Counted from the stretch's first letter, positions 52,168 through 62,612 are shown. The stretch is 64,000 nucleotides of DNA from CAWBRT01 sp963791145 (GCA_963791145.1 CAWBRT010000008.1:62001-126000), one strand, 5' to 3'. A program made the numbers and translations. The notes: a model not told the origin generated them from the letters alone.

Positions 52168-52647
52168 ATGCAAGGAGAATTGTTGACCAAGGATATGGAC
52201 CGCGCACAGGCGCCGCTCAATCCTCGGTGCGTCGTCTGCGGTTCAAGTAATCCCAAGGGGCTACGGATCAGTTTTCAACAGAATGCAAATGGGGTTTGTG
52301 CCGATTGGATTCCGACCAGTGAATGGGAGGGTTTTAAGGGGGTCATTCACGGGGGAATTATTACTACGGTGCTGGACGAGGCTATGTCAAAGGCCGTCAT
52401 AGCCCGGAACTGGCAGGCTCTGACCGTTGAGCTGAGAGTTCGTCTTCGTGGACGTGTTTCGCCGGGGCAGGCGCTTCAGGTCAGGGGTTGGGTGGTAGAG
52501 AAGCAGGGCCGCAAAATCCTCACTGAAGCTACTTTGACGAGCAACACGGGCGAGGAACGTGCACACGCTTGGGCAACTTTCTTGGTGCCGCCCCAACGCT
52601 TGTCACGAGGAGAAAAAGACGCTGCCGACGTTGAATCTCAGGACTAG
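52168..52647 (+). CDS. Hotdog-fold thioesterase (PaaI-like)
   Basis: 159 residues. A short CxxC start (PRCVVCGSSNPKGLRISF) is followed by the hotdog core with GVIHGGIITTVLDEAMSKAV, where Gly-Gly and Asp-Glu are the family active-site pattern, and LRGRVSPGQALQVRGWVVEKQGRKILTEA. It probably hydrolyses an acyl-CoA. ATG 52168 follows a GTGAAA context. ATG 52129 is possible. Confidence 0.85.
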   Translation: MQGELLTKDMDRAQAPLNPRCVVCGSSNPKGLRISFQQNANGVCADWIPTSEWEGFKGVIHGGIITTVLDEAMSKAVIARNWQALTVELRVRLRGRVSPGQALQVRGWVVEKQGRKILTEATLTSNTGEERAHAWATFLVPPQRLSRGEKDAADVESQD

Positions 52648-52666
52648 GGAGAGGAACGGATCGGTC

Positions 52667-52870
52667 ATGCCCTATCGCTCCATCAGCGAGCGTCAACTCA
52701 AGAATCGCGTCTGGGCAAGCCTGTGTCTCAAAATGGACCCCGAGTTGCGGCGAGCACGATTGAGTAGACTCTCGCGCTGTTTCTCGCTTGCAGGCGTTGT
52801 TCCGGCGGTGATCGGGCTACATCAGCGCAGCAGTCGTGCTGTCCAGAGGTATGGCAAGGGTACGCCTTAA
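52667..52870 (+). CDS. Small basic hypothetical protein
   Basis: 67 residues (MPYRSISERQLKNRVWASLC…), Arg-rich, with no recognised domain. AGGGAGAGGAACGG precedes the ATG by a suitable distance, which is the main support. It follows the thioesterase by 19 bases. Confidence 0.3.
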   Translation: MPYRSISERQLKNRVWASLCLKMDPELRRARLSRLSRCFSLAGVVPAVIGLHQRSSRAVQRYGKGTP

Positions 52871-53156
52871 GCGCGGTCAGCCTGCTGTTGCTAATCCGCT
52901 GGCATGGTAGCCTGTATTTGTGTTTGCACTCGGAGCCCTGGCAGGAGCGACGTCCGTCCTACGTTGAACGAAATCGCAGGCTGGGAAAGCTCCTACTACG
53001 CTTAAGCATTTGCAATTGTTTTTTGTAGCTGAAACGGCCATCTGCTCGCCTTCAAGAACCGAAGCAACCACCCTATCAAGCGTCAAGCCGACATGATAAT
53101 CCCTCCCTGGATTCGATCCAGTACTGGACCGTAGCCTACAATGAGGCAGGTGGCGT

Positions 53157-54029
53157 ATGCGTCCCGAGTTGATAAAGGCAACTACTCTGCTGCGATCGGC
53201 AGGCTCGGCGAATCTAGAAGAAGCGATCGGGCTTCTGCAGAAGACCGTCTTTTCCTTCAGCATGAAGTTGTGCGGGCACCCGGAAGACGCTGAGGATACC
53301 GCCCAGGAGGTATTGCTGAAGTCGTTGCCTTATCTGCCGAAAATTGAGAACCCGCAGGGCCTTGCGGTCTGGCTCTACAAGGTAGCGCGAAATCAGTGCT
53401 GGATGAGCCGCCGGCGCAGCAAATTCGCCCCCAAAGAGATGTTGGCGTTGGAAGACCTGATGCCGGACAGCGCCGAGCTGCAATCGCTCAGTTCCGGGCC
53501 GCAACAGACTCCGGAGGCGCAGGCCATATCGGGCCAGGAGAGTGAACGCCTGCACCAGGCCATCCTTCGCATACCGCCGAGTTATCGGCTGGTTCTGGTG
53601 CTGCACGACATGGAAGGGCTCACCTCGGCCGAGGTAGCGAGCATCACCGGCCTGCAAGAAGGAACAGTTCGCGTCCGACTGCACCGCGCCCGGTTGTTCA
53701 TTCGCCGCGAGCTTGCGAACCCCGGCCCTGCGCCGGTGGCGCCGAAGCGCAAGAGGCCGGCAGGTGCGAAAGCTGACTGCCGCGAGATGTTTGCCAATCT
53801 CTCGGAGTACATCGATGGCCGCATCGACGACGCAACCTGCCAGCGTATGCAAGTCCACTTGGAAGACTGTCCGCCCTGCGTCGCCTTTATCAATGACCTG
53901 AAGCGGGCAATCGAGCGCTGCCAGAACTTCGAGGCTCCCTGCCAGCCAGCCGCCTCGGAGAAATTGCACAAGCTGTTGGCCGAGGAGTACTCGCGCGTGC
54001 TGAGCCACGGCAAGGCTATAAAGGCTTAG
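53157..54029 (+). CDS. ECF sigma factor fused to a zinc-finger anti-sigma (zf-HC2) domain
   Basis: 290 residues. Sigma region 2 (LCGHPEDAEDTAQEVLLKSLPYLPKIENPQGLAVWLYKVARNQC) and region 4 (IPPSYRLVLVLHDMEGLTSAEVASITGLQEGTVRVRLHRARLFIR) are complete. Residues about 205-250 form a zf-HC2 domain (CREMFANLSEYIDGRIDD, HLEDCPPC). Having both in one chain suggests self-controlled or redox-controlled sigma activity. It lies directly upstream of the efflux operon, which it may drive. Confidence 0.87.
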   Translation: MRPELIKATTLLRSAGSANLEEAIGLLQKTVFSFSMKLCGHPEDAEDTAQEVLLKSLPYLPKIENPQGLAVWLYKVARNQCWMSRRRSKFAPKEMLALEDLMPDSAELQSLSSGPQQTPEAQAISGQESERLHQAILRIPPSYRLVLVLHDMEGLTSAEVASITGLQEGTVRVRLHRARLFIRRELANPGPAPVAPKRKRPAGAKADCREMFANLSEYIDGRIDDATCQRMQVHLEDCPPCVAFINDLKRAIERCQNFEAPCQPAASEKLHKLLAEEYSRVLSHGKAIKA

Positions 54030-54191
54030 TTTTCTGAGAGACAACAGGCGCCCTACCCTCTGGAAGGGTTCCGCCGAGCTTTCCGGGCTTGTAACACCTT
54101 ACCCCGATTCTGCATTGATTCAGTAGAAGCGCTGTTCCACCCCCGGCAACCGCAAAGGCAGCCTTCCTCCGGGGATCCTTGGGAGCTCTAC

Positions 54192-55559
54192 ATGGCCAAA
54201 GCCAAACGTCGATTTTCACATCTCGCCGCGTTCCTGATCCTCACGGTTATGGCCGTTGCGGCTGAGGCGCCGGTGCCGGTCACGCTTCAGCAGGCCGTCG
54301 CTATCGGACTCGAGAAGAACCCGGTCCGCAAGGCTGCCCTGGCGGGAGAGCGCGCGGCACGGGCCGGTGAACGCGAGGTACGCGCCGCTTTTCTGCCAAA
54401 GATTTCCTTCTCCGAGGGTGTGACCCGCGGAAACGATCCTGTTTACGTGTTTGGCGCCAAGCTGCGACAAAATGTGTTCGCGGCGTCCGATTTCGATCTG
54501 AATCGCTTAAACACTCCCGCGCCGTTCACCAATATCGCCACACGATTCACCGGTAACTGGACGGTCTTCGATTCCTTCGCCTCCGCCCTGAACCTGCGCC
54601 GCGCCAAGCAGACGGCTCAGATTGCTTCCTCGGAGCTCACACGCAGCGATCAGGAACTTGTCTATCGAATCGTGGACGCCTACTACGGCGTGCTGCTTGC
54701 CGGAAAACAGGTCGAACTGGGGGAGCAAACCGTGAAGACCGCTCAGGCCGCGCTGGACAGCAGCGACAGCCGCTTTAGGGCTGGACTCATCGTCGAGTCC
54801 GATTCCCTGGCTGCGCGCGTCAACCTGGCAACACGGAACCAGGAGCTGATTGTGGCGCAAAACGCGCTGGCGCTGGCTCGCGCCCGCCTCAGCATCACCC
54901 TGGGAATGCCGGCTGGCAACGCCTACCAGCCCGCCGAACTCCTGGCGGAACGTCCGCTCGCCGAACTGGCACTTGAAGAAGCCGAAGCAACGGCGCTGAA
55001 GCATCGGCCCGACTTGCGGCAAGTGACGCTGCAACGCGAGACCCAGCAGACGGGCGTCCAACTTGCGAAAAGTGCCTTTGGGCCGCGAGTGAACGTCTTC
55101 GGCGGCTGGGAACTCGATAATCACAGCTTCGCCGGCAGCGGCGGCAACAACTGGGTTGCCGGAGCAGAAGTACAAATCGATCTCTTCAACGGTGGGCAGA
55201 AGCGTGCCACACTGGCCCGGGAGCGTGCATTACTGGAGCGCGCAACGGCCATGACGCAGGCTGCCGAAGATAACGCGCGACTGGACGTCCGGCGGGCTTT
55301 CTACGAGCATAACGCCGCCCGGCAGGTGCTGGACGTGGCCCGCACGACCGTGGCGCAGGCGGAAGATAGCCTGCGTATCGCGCAGAATCGTTACGATGCC
55401 GGCCTGACCACCATCACTGAATTACTCCGGGCTGAAGATGCGGCGCGCTCCAGCCGCACGAACTACTGGCAGAGCGTCTATCGCTACCAGACGACCTATG
55501 CCGCGCTGGAATTGGCTTCCGGTTCACTTACTCCCACTTCTCCTTTGGTGACGCAATGA
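54192..55559 (+). CDS. TolC-family outer-membrane protein of an RND efflux system
   Basis: 455 residues with a signal peptide (HLAAFLILTVMAVAAEAP). OEP repeats begin VTLQQAVAIGLEKNPVRKAALAGERAARAGE and, in the second half, ATALKHRPDLRQVTLQRETQQTG. Helices such as ARTTVAQAEDSLRIAQNRYDAGLTTITELLRAED are classic TolC. Its stop overlaps the MFP start (ATGA at 55556). Confidence 0.92.
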   Translation: MAKAKRRFSHLAAFLILTVMAVAAEAPVPVTLQQAVAIGLEKNPVRKAALAGERAARAGEREVRAAFLPKISFSEGVTRGNDPVYVFGAKLRQNVFAASDFDLNRLNTPAPFTNIATRFTGNWTVFDSFASALNLRRAKQTAQIASSELTRSDQELVYRIVDAYYGVLLAGKQVELGEQTVKTAQAALDSSDSRFRAGLIVESDSLAARVNLATRNQELIVAQNALALARARLSITLGMPAGNAYQPAELLAERPLAELALEEAEATALKHRPDLRQVTLQRETQQTGVQLAKSAFGPRVNVFGGWELDNHSFAGSGGNNWVAGAEVQIDLFNGGQKRATLARERALLERATAMTQAAEDNARLDVRRAFYEHNAARQVLDVARTTVAQAEDSLRIAQNRYDAGLTTITELLRAEDAARSSRTNYWQSVYRYQTTYAALELASGSLTPTSPLVTQ

Positions 55560-56680
55560 CAAATCGTCTTCGTTTGCTCTCTGCCGTTGCTGTCTCGCTC
55601 CTAACGGGATCGATTTTGACCGCGTGCTCGTCTTCCAAGAGCGGCGCCAACGCTGCGGCTCCGGAAACCGTCAAGGCGCACCTGGAAACGGTACAGCAGT
55701 CACGAGTACCACGGGTTCTGGAGGCTGTCGGAACCGTACGGGCATTGGAGGTTGCGCAGCTCTCGGCGCAGGTGATGGGCAGCATCACGTCAGTGGCCGT
55801 CAGGGAGGGCGACAGCGTTCGCCGCGGACAGGTGCTCGCGACCATCGATGACGCTCAACCGCAGGCTGGAGTCGAACGTGCGCAGGCGGCGCTGGCCTCG
55901 GCCGAGCACGAGGTCGCAGCCGCCACCGCCGATTATGAATTGGCCGCCAGCACGATGAAGCGCTACCAGTCACTTTACGAGAAGAAGTCGGTCAGTCCTC
56001 ACGAGTTTGACGAGGTGAGCACGCGCTTGCGGGCGGCTTCCGCGCACCGGGATCTGGCGCTGTCGGGTGTCGACCAGGCAAAGGCGGCGCTGGTTCAGGC
56101 CCGCGCCACCGAGGGGTTCACGCGCATCCGCGCTCCCTTCGACGGGATCGTTGCCGAACGCCGGGTCGACCCGGGCACGCTGGCCGCGCCCGGTGCTCCG
56201 CTGCTCACCGTGGAGTCGCGCGGGCGATACCGACTGGAAGCCAGCGTAGATGAGAAGAACCTTGCAGCGATCCGGCTCGGCCAGAGCGTGTCCGTGGCCG
56301 TCGATGCACTCGGCGCCGATTCCCTCGCCGGTAAGGTCGTGCAGATCGTGCCCGCAGCCGAGGCCGCCAGCCGCAGCTTCACCGTCAAGATAGAGCTGCC
56401 GGCGAACGACCGACTCAGGTCCGGGCTATTCGGGCGCGCCCGCTTTGCAGTAGGTGAGCGCGAGTCGGTCATGATCCCCCGGACGGCGCTGGTCGACCGC
56501 GGCCAGCTTCAGGGAGTTCTTGTTGTTGGGCAAGACCATATCGCCACGCTGCGTTACATAACCCTGGGAGAGAGCTCGGGCGAGCGAGTAGAGGTGCTCT
56601 CGGGACTCAACGCCGGCGACATGGTCGTGACCTCCGTTGCCGGCCGTGAGCTGGCGGGCAAGCGCATCGAGGTGCAGTGA
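55556..56680 (+). CDS. RND membrane fusion protein (periplasmic adaptor, lipoprotein)
   Basis: 374 residues. The N-terminus is a lipoprotein signal (LLTGSILTACSSSK, lipobox cysteine at about 23). A lipoyl-type domain (VTSVAVREGDSVRRGQVLATID), coiled-coil hairpin, beta-barrel (GFTRIRAPFDGIVAERRVDPGTLAAPG) and C-terminal domain follow. It bridges the TolC-like protein and the inner-membrane pump. Its stop overlaps the pump start. Confidence 0.92.
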   Translation: MTNRLRLLSAVAVSLLTGSILTACSSSKSGANAAAPETVKAHLETVQQSRVPRVLEAVGTVRALEVAQLSAQVMGSITSVAVREGDSVRRGQVLATIDDAQPQAGVERAQAALASAEHEVAAATADYELAASTMKRYQSLYEKKSVSPHEFDEVSTRLRAASAHRDLALSGVDQAKAALVQARATEGFTRIRAPFDGIVAERRVDPGTLAAPGAPLLTVESRGRYRLEASVDEKNLAAIRLGQSVSVAVDALGADSLAGKVVQIVPAAEAASRSFTVKIELPANDRLRSGLFGRARFAVGERESVMIPRTALVDRGQLQGVLVVGQDHIATLRYITLGESSGERVEVLSGLNAGDMVVTSVAGRELAGKRIEVQ

Positions 56681-59600
56681 TGAGCGGCAGACTCGGCCTG
56701 GCCGGCCGTATCGCGCACACGTTCATTCAGTCGAAGCTGACGCCGCTGGTAATTACGACGGCCATGTTGCTTGGCGGCTTCGCCATCTGGCAAACGCCGC
56801 GTGAAGAAGAGCCGCAGATCGTGGTCCCCATGCTCGACGTCATGGTGAGGATGCCCGGCGCGTCCGCCGAGGAGGTCGAGCAGCGCGTCAGCATCCCTAT
56901 GGAAAAGCTGCTGCGCGAGGTTCCCGGGGTCGAGTATCTGTATTCGACCTCCAGCCCGGGGATGAGCCTGGTAATCGTCCGCTTCTACGTCGGGACGAAA
57001 GAGGAAGACGCGATCGTCAAGACCTACAACAAGCTCTACTCGAACTTCGACAAAATTCCGCCCGGTGTCTCGCAGCCGATCATCAAAGCCCGCTCGATTG
57101 ATGACGTGCCCATCCTGGCGCTCACGCTCTGGGGCAAAAACTACGATCCCTACCGGCTGCGCCTCATTGCCGGAGAGCTTGAGAACACGATCAAGCAAGT
57201 GGACAACGTCTCCGAGACACGGATTATCGGGGGGTTGCCCCGAACCGTGCGCGTGGTGCTGGATACAGCCAGGCTGGCAAGCTATGGGATAACGCCGGCA
57301 GGCGTGATGCGGCAATTGCAGGCCTCCAATGTGCGGCAGAATGCCGGCAGCTTCGCTAAAGGGAATAGTGAATTTCAGGTTGAGGCGGGCCGCTTCTTCT
57401 CGCGCCTCGACGACCTGCAGCAGATCGTCGTAGGAGTTCACAACTCCCGGCCGGTTTATCTGCGCGACGTGGTCGCTGACCTGGTGGACGGTCCAGCCGA
57501 ACCGGAGAACTACGTTCTGTTCGGAACGGGTTCAGGCGCGGAGCACAACGCCGCCGCGGGCACAGGTGGCGAGACTCCGGCGGTAACGATCACGGTTTCC
57601 AAGCGCAAGGGCACGAACGCCACCCTGGTGGCGGAGAACGTGCTTACCCGGCTCAATGAGCTGCGCGGGAACCTGGTTCCTCCGGATCTCAATCTCAGCG
57701 TTACCCGCAACTACGGCGAGACCGCCAGAGATAAGTCCAACGAACTGCTCAAGCACTTGCTGATCGCAACCCTTTCTGTGACCCTGCTGATTGCAGTGGC
57801 TCTTGGATGGCGGGAGTCCGGGGTCGTTCTCCTGGCCGTTCCCGTCACGCTCGCCCTCACGCTGGCGATTTTTTATCTGTACGGATACACGCTCAATCGC
57901 GTAACGCTGTTTGCGCTCATCTTCTCGATCGGCATCCTGGTGGACGACGCCATCGTGGTAATCGAAAACATCGTCCGCCACTTCCGCCTGCCGGCGAGCC
58001 GGGGCCGTTCGCTCGCCGAGGTTGCAGTGGAAGCAGTGGACGAGGTGGGCAATCCGACCATTCTCGCCACCTTCGCCGTGATCGCTGCTATTTTGCCAAT
58101 GGCGTTCGTCCGCGGGCTGATGGGGCCGTACATGCGGCCGATTCCCGTGGGGGCCTCGGCGGCCATGGTCTTCTCGCTGATGGTGGCCTTTGTCGTCTCC
58201 CCCTGGGCGGCGCTGCGGCTGCTCCGCCACTACGCCGGCAGCCGCTCATCTCACGCGCATGAGAAGGAGGGAGCAACCACCCGTCTGTACCGGCGGATCA
58301 TGGCCCCGTTGATCGCCAGCAGCCAGGCGCCGGACGATCTTCCTCGGGGGAATGGTAGGCCTGCTGCTGCTCGCCTGTGCACTGGTGCCGTTAAAGCTGG
58401 TGCGCGTCAAAATGCTGCCCTTTGACAACAAGAGCGAGTTCCAGGTCATCATCGACATGCCCAACGGAACCACGCTGGAACAGACTACCGCGGTTGCGCA
58501 GTCGCTGGGCCATTACCTAGCCGCACAGCCCGAGGTAGTCAACTACCAGGTCTACGCCGGCACTTCGGGCCCGTATAACTTCAACGGTTTGGTGCGCCAC
58601 TACTACATGCGGCGGCAGCCAAATCAGGCCGACATCCAGGTTAACCTGCTGCCTCATGATCGGCGCAAGGCGCAGAGCCACGAGATTGCCCGCAGGCTGC
58701 GTCCGGGGTTGCAGCGGATCGCTCAACAGTACGGCGCGCGTATCAAGGTGAGCGAGGTTCCGCCCGGTCCGCCCGTACTGCAAACCCTAGTCGCCGAAAT
58801 CTACGGTCCCGAATTACAAGGGCCAGATTGAGGTCGCGCGCCAGATCAAGCAGATCTTCCAGACGACGCCTGGAGTGGTTGACGTTGACTGGTACGTCGA
58901 AGACCCGCAAGCGCAAGTACAACTTTTCACGTCGACCTCGACAAGGCTGCGCTTCACGGCGTCTCGGCCGGCGATGTGACCAGCACCATACAGATCGCAC
59001 TTGGCGGCGCTGAGGCCGGACTGCTGCATACGCCGCAAGCTCGCGAAGACATGCCCATCCAGGTCAGACTCGGGCGCGCCCAGCGCTCCGGGATCGATGA
59101 GTTATCGCAACTCAAGCTGCCGACCGCCTCCGGTGGGCTCGTCTCCCTGCGGCGAACTGACCTCGCTCAACCGGGGAACGATCGACCAGAGCATCTACCG
59201 CAAGAACATGCAGCGGGCGGTGTACGTTACTGGCGATGTCGCGAGGCGAAGAGGAAAGCCCGGTGTACGCCATCATGAAGATGAACGAGGCGATCGACAA
59301 GCTGAAAACGCCCGAGGGTTACGGCATTAAGCGCTACAATGCCTCGCAGCCGGAGAGCACCTCGCGCTATGCCATGAAGTGGGATGGCGAGTGGCACATC
59401 ACCATCGAGGTGTTTCGCGACCTGGGGCTGGCCTTCGCCGCCGTTCTCGTTCTCATCTACGTGCTCGTCGTCGGCTGGTTCGGGTCATTCAAGACGCCGC
59501 TAGCCATCATGGCGCCGATTCCGCTTACCCTGGTTGGCATTCTTCCCGCCCACGCGCTGATGGGGGCATTCTTCACCGCGACCTCGATGATCGGCTTTAT

Positions 59601-59946
59601 TGCCGGGGCGGGGATCATCGTACGCAACTCGATCATCCTGGTCGACTTCATTGAGTTGCGCCGCTCCCAGGGGATGACCCTGGAGGAAGCCGTTGTTGAT
59701 GCCGGGGCGGTGCGCTTCCGTCCCATGCTGCTGACGGCAGCCGCCGTCGTCGTCGGCGCCAGCGTCATCCTGTTCGATCCGATCTTCCAAGGGCTGGCCA
59801 TCTCGCTGATGGCGGGCGAGGTCGCATCCACGATCCTCTCGCGAATGGCCGTTCCGGTGCTCTATTACCTGAGCAAGCGAAACGAGCCGCCACCCGCGAT
59901 AGAGAATCTGTCACAGAGTCCAGTAACAACAGTCGTACCGGTGTAA
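56677..59946 (+). pseudogene. RND efflux pump (AcrB/HAE-1-like), interrupted by several frameshifts
   Basis: The pump begins intact (LTPLVITTAMLLGGFAIWQTPREEEPQI) through the first transmembrane half, including NRVTLFALIFSIGILVDDAIVVIENIVRH with its acidic proton-relay residues. Frame changes then occur near 58328, 58820, 58925, 59150 and 59240. Between and after them normal pump protein is still readable (FLGGMVGLLLLACALVPLKL, YKGQIEVARQIKQIFQTTPG, HVDLDKAALHGVSAGDV, IDQSIYRKNMQRAVYVTGD and ATSMIGFIAGAGIIVRNSIILVDF). The reconstructed length is about 1,085 residues, normal for the family. Five shifts within 920 bases suggest a poor assembly patch or a recently dead gene. Confidence 0.88.
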
Positions 59947-59988
59947 CGCCCGGGGTGCAGAATGCATTTATTTGGCAGAGGTGGCGAG

Positions 59989-60174
59989 ATGACGGTTGAA
60001 CGTGGATTGCGATTGATGGCGGGAGTTGCTGTTCTGCTGTCGGTAGTGCTGGCCGTGAAGGTCAACCCTTACTGGCTATTCTTGACGGCCTTCGTTGGGC
60101 TAAACCTGCTGCAGTCAGCCTTTACGAATTGGTGCCCGGCGATGGTCATATTGCGCCGGCTCGGCTTGCGCTAG
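59989..60174 (+). CDS. DUF2892 inner-membrane protein
   Basis: 61 residues with two membrane segments: GLRLMAGVAVLLSVVLAVKV and PYWLFLTAFVGLNLLQSAFT, then NWCPAMVILRRLGLR, the DUF2892 ending with its conserved NWCP. It is often linked to rhodanese or efflux genes. ATG 59989 follows GAGGTGGCGAG. Confidence 0.85.
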   Translation: MTVERGLRLMAGVAVLLSVVLAVKVNPYWLFLTAFVGLNLLQSAFTNWCPAMVILRRLGLR

Positions 60175-60281
60175 AGGGCAGAGCCGCTGGCGTGCACCTC
60201 GGACACGCTGCGCTGAACCAGGACGTATAGGCGCCCGTGGCGGAAATTCGCATCGAGCGGGCGAACGGGTAATGGCTGCGC

Positions 60282-60626
60282 ATGATCTTACAACTAGAGT
60301 TCTCGGAGAGTCTGGCACAAATCCGTAAGGAGATTCTCGTCCAGCACGGGTACACAGTCGAATCTCTGGTCGGGTTAGAACAGGCACGGTCGTTTAGTCC
60401 GGAAGGAAACTCTATTGATTTGGTCGTGATTGGGCATAGGGCTTCCTGGCACGAGCGCAACCAGCTCATTAGCTATTTCAATGAGGTATTGCCGGGAGTA
60501 CCGATCCTGGCTTTTCTGCGAATGGGAGACGGCAGTTTCAGCGGGATTCAACTCAGTATCCCGGCCGATGACCCGGTTGGATGGCTACGCGGGGTCAGTA
60601 AAGTCCCGAAGCCGACTTCAAGTTGA
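60282..60626 (+). CDS. Degenerate response-regulator receiver-like protein
   Basis: 114 residues with receiver-like alternation: ILQLEFSESLAQIRKEILVQHGYTV, DLVVIGHRASWHERNQLISYF and PGVPILAFLRMGD. The usual acidic pair near the start is absent and the phospho-acceptor position reads IGHR without Asp, so phosphorylation is unlikely. It stands alone after the efflux operon. It could act as a non-phosphorylated signalling domain. Confidence 0.6.
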   Translation: MILQLEFSESLAQIRKEILVQHGYTVESLVGLEQARSFSPEGNSIDLVVIGHRASWHERNQLISYFNEVLPGVPILAFLRMGDGSFSGIQLSIPADDPVGWLRGVSKVPKPTSS

Positions 60627-60739
60627 TAGGGGCCGTCTTCTTGTCTCAAGAATGACCTCCATACCTGCGTTGCTTGGTTGAGGGAATTCGGGAGCGTAGC
60701 CCATCGTTTCCGGAGCGGAAAAGATTTCGGCGAGCCTTT

Positions 60740-61131
60740 TCATCGAACCCTGCCCTTGCCGAGAAAATCTGCACATCCTGGGCACAATGAACAGCGCTGA
60801 CCGCAGCATCGCAATCGTGGACGTCGCGGTGCGGCGTCGCTTCGGCTTTTTGTCTCTGTGGCCCCAGATGAGTGTGGTGGAGAGCCATAGTTGCGAATTG
60901 ATGCAGACGGCCTTTCGAGATCTGGTCTCCACGTTTATTGAGCACGCATCGGAAGACGCGTTCAACCTGGTACCCGGTCATTCCTATTTCCTCGAATCAG
61001 ACGACGCAAAGGCGCGAGCGAACTTGAAGATCAATCTTGCGCCCCTGCTGGAAGAGTACTTAGCGCAGGGCTATGTTGGTGGATTTGCCGAGCCGATCCG
61101 TAACTATCTGCAGTGGATACGGAGCCTGTAG
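60740..61131 (+). pseudogene. mcrB: C-terminal remnant of McrB GTPase (AAA+), 5' part missing
   Basis: The frame reads ENLHILGTMNSADRSIAIVD, then VAVRRRFGFLSLWPQM and LVPGHSYFL, the McrB sensor-1, arginine-finger and C-terminal motifs. ATG 60787 begins within the sensor-1 strand, so it is not a natural start. The DNA-binding region and Walker A and B are absent upstream. The end overlaps mcrC by one base (TAGTG), as in intact mcrBC operons, so this is a truncated original operon. Confidence 0.75.
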
Positions 61132-62609
61132 TGCCCCCGCAGCGCCAGAGGAAGTTCCATTTTCGTCGTCGGTCGCTGCCGCTAAAGGACAGTGCGCCGG
61201 AAAGAGAAGTCTGTCTGGAGCTGGCCGACCACTCGGTCATCCAGTATTCTGCCGTCCGGTTCTTCGGTCTTGATGGCCGCGATCCTTATCCCCAGGCTGC
61301 TCGCCTCGCCGAACAGTTTGCTGTTCAGAACCGGCCGCTTCTCTCGCTGCTGGATGTCCGTTTGGAGACACACTTCGACGGTAGTGATGTTTTGCTGCGT
61401 TTGAGCAGCGGTGCCAACATAGGCGCCATCCCGCTGTTCTCGCCAACGAGGGGAACGCCAGATTACGGTATGGTAGTTCAGCCGCGGTTTCCCTGGAGAG
61501 GGATTGGCCCAATGCTCGCCGACATGGGATGGCGGGTTGCGCCGACTCCTCTGAAGTTGCCGCTGCTTCGCCGCTCAGAGCGCCGGGTGCCGCCATGGGT
61601 CTTGTCGTCAATGATTCTGGTCCGGCTCCAGGCCCTGCTGGACAGCCTGACGCGCCGTTTTGAGAGTACAACGGTCATTCGGAATGCGCCACGGGGACGG
61701 GTTCACTGGTCCGATTACGCCGTCAAAGAGATTCCAAGGGGCCAATTCCTGGCCGTACCGTGTACATATCCGGATTTGCGCGATGATCGCATCCTGAAAG
61801 GGGCCGTGCGGTTTGCTCTGGAGCGACAACTTCGAGTGCTACAGACGCAAGTGGAGCATGGAGCGTTTGTGCACCGCCTGGTTGAGCTTTGTGAGCATTT
61901 GATGATGAAGGTCCGGGGAATTCTTCCGGTGCTACCGTCTCCGACCACGTTTCAACAATGGCTGCAGCGACCTATGCGGACCAGCCAATTTCTGGAGGGC
62001 CTACAGGCAATCGAGTGGACGGTGGACGAACGCGGTCTCGCCGGCTTAAGCGATTTGGAGGGCATACCCTGGACGATGCCCATGAACGACTTTTTTGAGG
62101 CGTACGTTGAGACGGTGCTTCAGCTGGTTGGCAGAAGACTGGGCGGGCAGTTGAAGACTGGAAGGAAGCGAGAGACCACGCAGCCTATCAGTTGGTCACC
62201 GCCATACATTGGTTCGCAGCGATCCTTAGTTCCCGATCTGTGGCTAGAGTGGCAGGACACAACGTTAATTGTGGATGCCAAATACAAACGGCACTGGGAG
62301 GAACTGCAACAGAATCCATGGGGATCGATCGCGGATCAGGTGCGCGAGCAGCACCGAAACGACCTGTTCCAGGTCCTGGCCTACGGAAACCTGGCGCGCA
62401 CCGAGCGAGTAATTGTGTGCTTGGCATACCCATGTGGCACTACCTTGTGGAAAGATCTACACCGGACAAATCGGTTGCTTCACAAGGCCGAAGTTTCTTC
62501 CGCATCGCGGTCACTGCACCTATGGTTGACCGCTATACCTATGGGCCTGCCCCCTGGTGAGGTGGCAGCGCCACTTGAACAAGCGCTACGGGGCGAATCA
62601 GCGTCGTGA
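61131..62609 (+). CDS. mcrC: McrC-family nuclease subunit of McrBC-type modification-dependent restriction
   Basis: 492 residues from GTG 61131. The N-terminal beta-rich half contains LDVRLETHFDG and ILVRLQALLDSLTRRF. The C-terminal PD-(D/E)xK nuclease core is RSLVPDLWLEWQD, TTLIVDAKYKRHWEEL and HRNDLFQVLAYG, with Asp and DxK present. McrC cuts DNA when driven by McrB GTP hydrolysis. With McrB truncated the system should be inactive unless another McrB exists. Confidence 0.82.
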   Translation: MPPQRQRKFHFRRRSLPLKDSAPEREVCLELADHSVIQYSAVRFFGLDGRDPYPQAARLAEQFAVQNRPLLSLLDVRLETHFDGSDVLLRLSSGANIGAIPLFSPTRGTPDYGMVVQPRFPWRGIGPMLADMGWRVAPTPLKLPLLRRSERRVPPWVLSSMILVRLQALLDSLTRRFESTTVIRNAPRGRVHWSDYAVKEIPRGQFLAVPCTYPDLRDDRILKGAVRFALERQLRVLQTQVEHGAFVHRLVELCEHLMMKVRGILPVLPSPTTFQQWLQRPMRTSQFLEGLQAIEWTVDERGLAGLSDLEGIPWTMPMNDFFEAYVETVLQLVGRRLGGQLKTGRKRETTQPISWSPPYIGSQRSLVPDLWLEWQDTTLIVDAKYKRHWEELQQNPWGSIADQVREQHRNDLFQVLAYGNLARTERVIVCLAYPCGTTLWKDLHRTNRLLHKAEVSSASRSLHLWLTAIPMGLPPGEVAAPLEQALRGESAS

Positions 62610-62612
62610 CCG

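Noticed and set aside
54030..54191. Riboswitch-like folded leader before the efflux operon
   Set aside because: Some pairing (CCCCCGG with CCGGGG) is possible, but no known riboswitch core is present.
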